The notes beneath the pieces are model-generated. The model was given only the letters and a program-made list of their open reading frames with translations, was not told the DNA's origin and searched no databases. Both the position numbers and the translations under genes were made by a program. Positions 58,491 to 64,000 of a DNA stretch of 64,000 bases are shown piece after piece; position 1 is the first letter of the stretch, and each line of letters begins with the position of its first letter. Source of the DNA: Diatrype stigma (lineage: Eukaryota > Ascomycota > Sordariomycetes > Xylariales > Diatrypaceae); contig JAKJXP020000028.1 in the NCBI GenBank assembly GCA_022225965.2, forward strand, positions 186,001 to 250,000, read 5' to 3'.

Positions 58491-60821
58491 TAGTAGGTGT
58501 GCCTTGGCTGCTCTTTTCAAACCTTGGAGACTCAACTAACGTTAGGACGTTAGATGCTAAAGCGCAAAGACAGCGCTGGCAGGAAAGAGGCGAAAAGATA
58601 TGCGCATCGGGGTGCAGATCCAGAGATGCTTTGTAGCTGCAGCCTACGATGCAAGTTCGGAGATTAAGATGCCTATACTTAGCAGGAGTACGGGATGGCT
58701 AATTTGAACAGTGTTGCTACCAAGTAAGTATCTCGAGGGCCAAACGCAGCCAACCCGATCATTTAAAGTAGAAAACTAGATTGCCGAAAGATACACAACA
58801 GGAAGCGCGCGCCGAGCCTGGTCCCGCTGCTGCCGGGAAACACCCCTTCCGCTCTTTCGGAAAGAAATGACACCTATATTGGCCATATGCCGATATATGC
58901 CGATATACAGGTAAGGTACCTCGCGGGTGTACGTATCGAAGATGTTCAATGTTAATTGGACATGATATTATACCCGTATTATAGCAAGATCTTGGGAATT
59001 CCCGGGCATAAATCTACCAGTTTCCTTACATTTACATCGTGGTAAGAACGGAATGCATCTACATACAAGCAGAGGATGTGGGCAAGGTGAGTTCTGAAAG
59101 ACTCTAGCAGTATTAAGTAACCACATCGGAGATATTTGCAACTAGTTGGGTTAGGCAAGTTAATCGGCTACCCCACAGAAAATACGTACATAGGAGATGT
59201 AAATCTTTAACGGTATTTAGCCCCTTCTTCAGCTAGCTAGTGTCTGACTAGCAAGGTTCTCTTGAACGGAAGTTTTACTACCGTTGTATGTCGTTACGTA
59301 CGAAGTAACCTCCAAGATAAGGTACAATACCTACGGATAGGTACTGTATGTACCTAGGAGGCTGCCACGCTGCTAGGTATCCTGGAACCATGTGCTACCT
59401 TAGCTACTTAGACGACTTAATTAGCAACGATTTGCTCAATGACATCGGACATGTTTCCCATGTCATTTGGCTTTGGTTCTTTGACGTATCCAAAAATAGG
59501 AAAGGCCAAATTGCCCGCGTCTGTTGCGTTTATGCATCTCCGCAGCGTCGACGGCGTTCCCTGCTAACAAAACCCAATTGGTTGGTGGATTGACCAGTCA
59601 GCCAGTTAGAAAAGCCAGTTAGAAAAAACGCTTTGCTTTTTAGTTGTTCAAATCATCGACTTGGCAAGAATATACTGCCTATACTCTTACCTACGAAGAA
59701 CAGACGCCCCCTCCCCGGCCCGGCCTCGCACCCTCGTCAACTTCTAGAAGCTTTACCTATCCTAGTCGTCAGCCTCCTCTTGGCCTGACGGATGTGTTTG
59801 CATCATGCACCTTCCTGTCTTACCAGCTCCTTGGGTATCCCGTTTTATGCAGGGGAACATTGAAGTTGCATGCAGCCTCCTTCCGTTCAGGGCCGCCTCC
59901 AGGTCTCGCCGTCTGCCTACTGTACCTATGTAGGTTACTCTATTACTCTAAGCAGGGGCAATGCCGTCATCTTGCCATGCTTCACTTATGCGTATGCGTC
60001 CCGTCATGCCCTTCCCGCTCTGCTGTACTCCGGGCTTGGATCGGAATGAAATCAATTCGGGCCTCTAAAGGGCACTATTGATTTGACTATCTACCTAACA
60101 ATTAGCTACGTATGAGAGTACGCATGACCTTGATCGGTGCTAAAGATCTCTGCACGTCAAACAGGGACCACGTCCGTTCAGAGACCACCGGTCCGCCATT
60201 AACTCAAACTACAGAAGCGCTCGGGCTCGCTCATTATTAATGCATTCCGTCATACATCTGTACATCCAACCTTTGTATCTTTCAGACCCTTCAATCGCCC
60301 CCGAGTCCCCTGATCTACGCAGCCAAGCTCCGGTCAATAAAATAGCCTCTTATTGTCAGAGACAACCCCACATGCTGGCTGACCAAGACCCTACCAATCT
60401 GAGATAAACCCTAGCTCTCTGAATATCGAGTCTACGTAACAGCAAGAGCCTCCACAGCATCCTCCAGCTCAATATCGGATTCAATCGTTCCCGTAGAGCC
60501 TCACCGGCATTATACCTAGGAGCGCTGTCTTCCGCTTTTTATGCAACTCACGATCGCTTTGGGAGTTTGATCATCAAGCATTTGCCTTGTTGCTACTGAA
60601 TCTCCACCTTCGTTTCTCACAAGAACATCAATGTCTGAGCTAGGCTTGGCCAATAATCCAGCACGTAATCGAGAGCCCCAAGCTTGACGTGGATGACTTG
60701 AGACTCCAATTTCGATAGAGACGCAAACGCGTACGACGAAGAATGACTAGGCGAATGCGAAACAGCTGAGCCTCGCCAGAAACCAACCCGGCATCGATGA
60801 GGGAAAAGCAACAGGCTCATT

Positions 60822-60846
60822 AAAAAAAAAAAAAAAAAAAAAAAAA
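60822..60846. repeat. poly-A tract, 25 nt
   Basis: Uninterrupted run of A. There is no recognisable retroelement body before it, so it is not called a LINE or SINE tail. Confidence 0.9.
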
Positions 60847-62510
60847 GGTCGAGGTCTATCCTGCGTACGACCCTCAACCTACGCCAAGGGGTCGGTCTTT
60901 TTACCCCATAGCGAAATAAGACGGATAATTTCAGCCGCATACTCTTAGTCTCCTCCAAAGAACCTTGCCAGTTAACGCCTGTAATTCTGCGGCCAATATG
61001 TGAGTGTCCCGAATGTACGTACATAGTAGGCACAGGAGAAACCTGGAAGCCCACGCGGCGAGATTGCCATTATCATCGTTACTATTATGTTCCTCTGGTG
61101 TCTTATGATCATGATACTATTATTTGGCCATTCCACCCCTGGCTGGGCCCGCCAGCGTACAATATAGGTATATCGGTATTATCCATAAAGTGGAGAAGTT
61201 TCTCCGCGATCACCAGGGACCGCTTATTTGTCTAGCACGCCGCCGCAAAGATGCTTGACGAACATCATTTTGACATCTTTGTGGCCTTTCCGGTGCAGGG
61301 ATATCCTCCGAGACCAACAAGAACGGAGAGGGCAAGCTACTTGTTAGCATATGCAGCTGCCCATCACGCGGACGAAGGCGCGTCATTATGGTCCAGAAAA
61401 CCAGCGTTTTTCAACAGGAGTCGACCTCTAGCTAATTACGGGTGATGAGATAAGTTGTATTACGAACTTCGCACCATACATGCGCGCGAATCGAGGAAAG
61501 CTTCGGGAGAGGCTTACTGGCTGACGGACCTACTTGCGCCGGCCCACTTGCGCAACCAGAAGAGCCATCGTGCCTGATCATCTGAAGGCATCTTTGACAT
61601 GACATCTTGACGCTCTGGATACTGGATTGGTCTATGCTTACCTAACAACCCTAATCACCACTGGTCTCGTCCCTCCCCCCTCCTCGACATGCAGCCCCTC
61701 AGCCAGCCATATTCGCGTTGACGGGCGGGCGCATGAATGCATAATAACCGCCAATTTCCTCCATATGCCTTATCTGGACGTTGCCGCCATGGCAGCCCCA
61801 GTCCGGTGTAGCCACTACTTCGGCGCATCTTATAAGGCAACCTTGACAATTATGAGCCTGCCCCGAGCTTATCAGCCTTTTCTTATTTCTTTTTTCGTGT
61901 TTTAATTTCTGCTTTATGTCTCGATTTGGTTTTTGCGAAAGGGGTGTTCCCGGCTCTTGGTAGCTTAAAACCATCTGACTAATAAGTATATAGAAGTTTA
62001 TTTCGACGCAATGCCATCCATTCCAAGCCTCACAACCCCTCAGCTTTGAACCGATATAGCCGAACCCCCCCCCTCCCCATCTTTGACATCCCAGCACCCC
62101 TGCTTTGCTTTCTTGCTAGCATTCACGTTCGGTGCATGTAGTACATACAAGTACATCTGTAGATACTATATCCATATCGGCCATATCTGGCCGAAGTAGC
62201 GGTCGGAAGCTGTCACGTGGATTGCGTGCATATACTCTCACCTTGATTGACTGACTGAGATGCCAGACGACAAGAGACCGGGTTTCTCTGTGTTGTCGGT
62301 GAGGCCTTATGGCATCTAACTAAGCTGCCTATTTGCCTATCTATCTCGAACTCATTCCCCAAAATTCATGCGCAGTTCTTGGATCGCCCAATCCAATCTT
62401 GCTGCCAGCTACCGCGCCTTCTGCGCACACGCTTGGCCTACATGATGTGTAGGTTGATCCGGAAAGAAGAGCGAGGTGGTGGTCATGCGAAATTCCTGTT
62501 TATACCCGCC

Positions 62511-62559
62511 TGCCTACCTACCTGCCTACCTACCTGCCTACCTACCTGCCTACCTACCT
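62511..62559. repeat. 12-bp tandem repeat TGCCTACCTACC
   Basis: Four copies of TGCCTACCTACC, a local expansion of the TACC motif common in the spacers of this window. Confidence 0.9.
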
Positions 62560-64000
62560 CTATACCGACTTTATGTGCGAAGGTCGATAGGCATCTCACT
62601 ATCTATATTCATCACGTAAAATAGCGCATGCGGAGTCCCGCTCGCATGGCGGACTACGCGCATAGGTAGTGGCCAGGTGCCTGTTCACTACCTGATCCAC
62701 AACCCTACACACATATCGACCATGTAGGACACATAGTTTACCCAAGTAGCCCGGTGGGTAGACAGGCGATGTATGTAATATTAGTATCCGTGTGTAGTAG
62801 AGGTGGGAGATATAGAGATGGATGAGATTGATACCCACTCCCCTCCCGTCCCGAACTCCGGAGCTCGGGTTGACTGGGTGCTCGTGCGGCGGTTCGGATC
62901 GCAGGGCGTTTCCTCCTGCTGTTGTTGCTGCTGCTGCCGCTGCCCGTGCCGCTGCCGCTACCGCTGCCGGCGCCGGTAGTTCTGGACGCATACGGAAGCG
63001 ACATATAGATTACCTAGATGGCTTACATACTCAAGTAGGTACGCAGACACACACACATGCGCCCAGGCCATAGAAAAAGCAATTATTCATATACATAATA
63101 CCATTAGTAGCGAGACGATTCGCCAGAAATAGACAACTCGACTTTAACTAGCGTTTGCATTACATATGCGACGCTATGCTAGTCTAAGTTGTCCGTCTGC
63201 CAAAGAAATCAATCCGGATGGATCCTCCCTGCGGCCGGTCTCGCGGCCCATTGACGACATCCATGATCCATTGCCTACCCTTCCCCCCTAACTCTACTTA
63301 CCGACTAGTTATTAGTTCTGCTCTGGCTACCTAGTACCTACATAAGTAGACTCTAGAGATATAGGTAGGGCCGTAAGTAAGCTGTTGAGGGGTGGGTGGT
63401 TCAGCTATTAGTCGACTCCCTAGGTACCTAGAGCATTTTACAGCTGAGAACGCCGCATTTCGTCCGCATCTAAATACTACTATGTAGGCTAACTAACGAC
63501 CTTGACTCGAGCTGGGCTGAATTCGAGGCGAGTAGACTTTAGTAGTACAGGTGTATATGCTTGTGTGCCTGTGCTTGTGCTTGTGTGTGAGTGTCAGTGA
63601 GAGAGAGTGTGTGTATGTGTGTATGTGTGTGCGTGTGTGCCTGCGTGCTTCCCCTACCTACCGACATATTTAGTAGGAAATGGGAACCGGAACTCATTAG
63701 GTTGCCGATAGTTAAGCAAGTAGACGGGTGGTTAACTTGCTCCATGTTCACTGGCTGGTTGCTAACCATACCTACAACGCTCATGCATGAGCGTTTTTTC
63801 CCCCTCTCCAGTCTCTCGATGCATGAAAAATACGTTCGTACATACATGCAATATATAGTTGCCTACTCCACATCTAGCATCCAACATCCAACACCCAACA
63901 ACCAGAAAAATGCATTCATTCAAAGAAGCTCCACTGCCCAAACATCATTCACGTATCAGCCAGCTGGGAACCCATCGACATATTCCTTACTTACCACCCC

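Larger units (their letters stand above)
58491..64000. other. 5.5-kb gene-poor region to window end
   Basis: No gene recognised on either strand. It contains a 25-nt A run, TACC-type repeats, a CTG/CCG-rich low-complexity stretch (about 62910-62975), a GT-rich stretch (about 63560-63640) and a 20-bp palindrome at 63776-63795. Confidence 0.4.

Noticed and set aside
60822..60846. Poly-A run as the 3' tail of a LINE or SINE
   Set aside because: No reverse transcriptase, Pol III promoter boxes or target-site duplication could be seen around it.

Overview
This is nuclear DNA of a filamentous ascomycete (Pezizomycotina, most likely a Sordariomycete). The protein-coding genes are split by short introns (about 48-110 nt, GT..AG ends, CTRAY-like branch sites). 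They include RAD26/CSB, the ribosomal proteins uS11 (S14) and uL30 (L7), ISA2, an Mpv17/PMP22 protein, a SAT4/rhodopsin-type membrane protein and secreted carbohydrate-active proteins. Two transposons have been turned AT-rich by C-to-T and G-to-A change, the signature of repeat-induced point mutation (RIP), which is known only from such fungi. I could not name the species.

Layout. 1-18 kb is gene-bearing: a secreted GH18 protein (-), RAD26 (+), the divergent pair S14 (-) / L7 (+), ISA2 (-), and a conserved Cys-rich protein of unknown function (-) that I rebuilt from five exons and that carries one in-frame TAG. 19-25.6 kb holds a UbiA-type prenyltransferase/cyclase (-), a seven-helix SAT4-family protein (-) and a GMC oxidoreductase (+). 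This could be a small metabolic neighbourhood, but that is inference. 25.6-33.3 kb is repeat-rich: a 345-bp MITE with pogo-like ends flanked by TA, then a complete but dead 5.54-kb Ty3/gypsy LTR element. 34-36.5 kb has an Mpv17/PMP22 protein (+) and a secreted LPMO-like protein (-). 37.7-38.7 kb has a decayed coding region (-), and 41-42.4 kb a ketopantoate reductase-like gene (+). 45.4-48.6 kb is a RIP-mutated pogo-class DNA transposon with 77-bp inverted ends and TA target duplications. 48.6-64 kb is gene-poor and rich in microsatellites. The only gene I can support there is a Myb/SANT protein (-) near 54 kb; there is also a 155-bp MITE at 58.3 kb.

Most genes are unrelated housekeeping functions. 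The regional pattern is the clearest message: GC-balanced gene islands separated by AT-rich transposon graveyards, with intergenic DNA full of TACC/GGTA repeats. No tRNA, rRNA or CRISPR locus was recognised. Exon boundaries were worked out by hand from splice signals and reading frame; none is supported by transcripts here.
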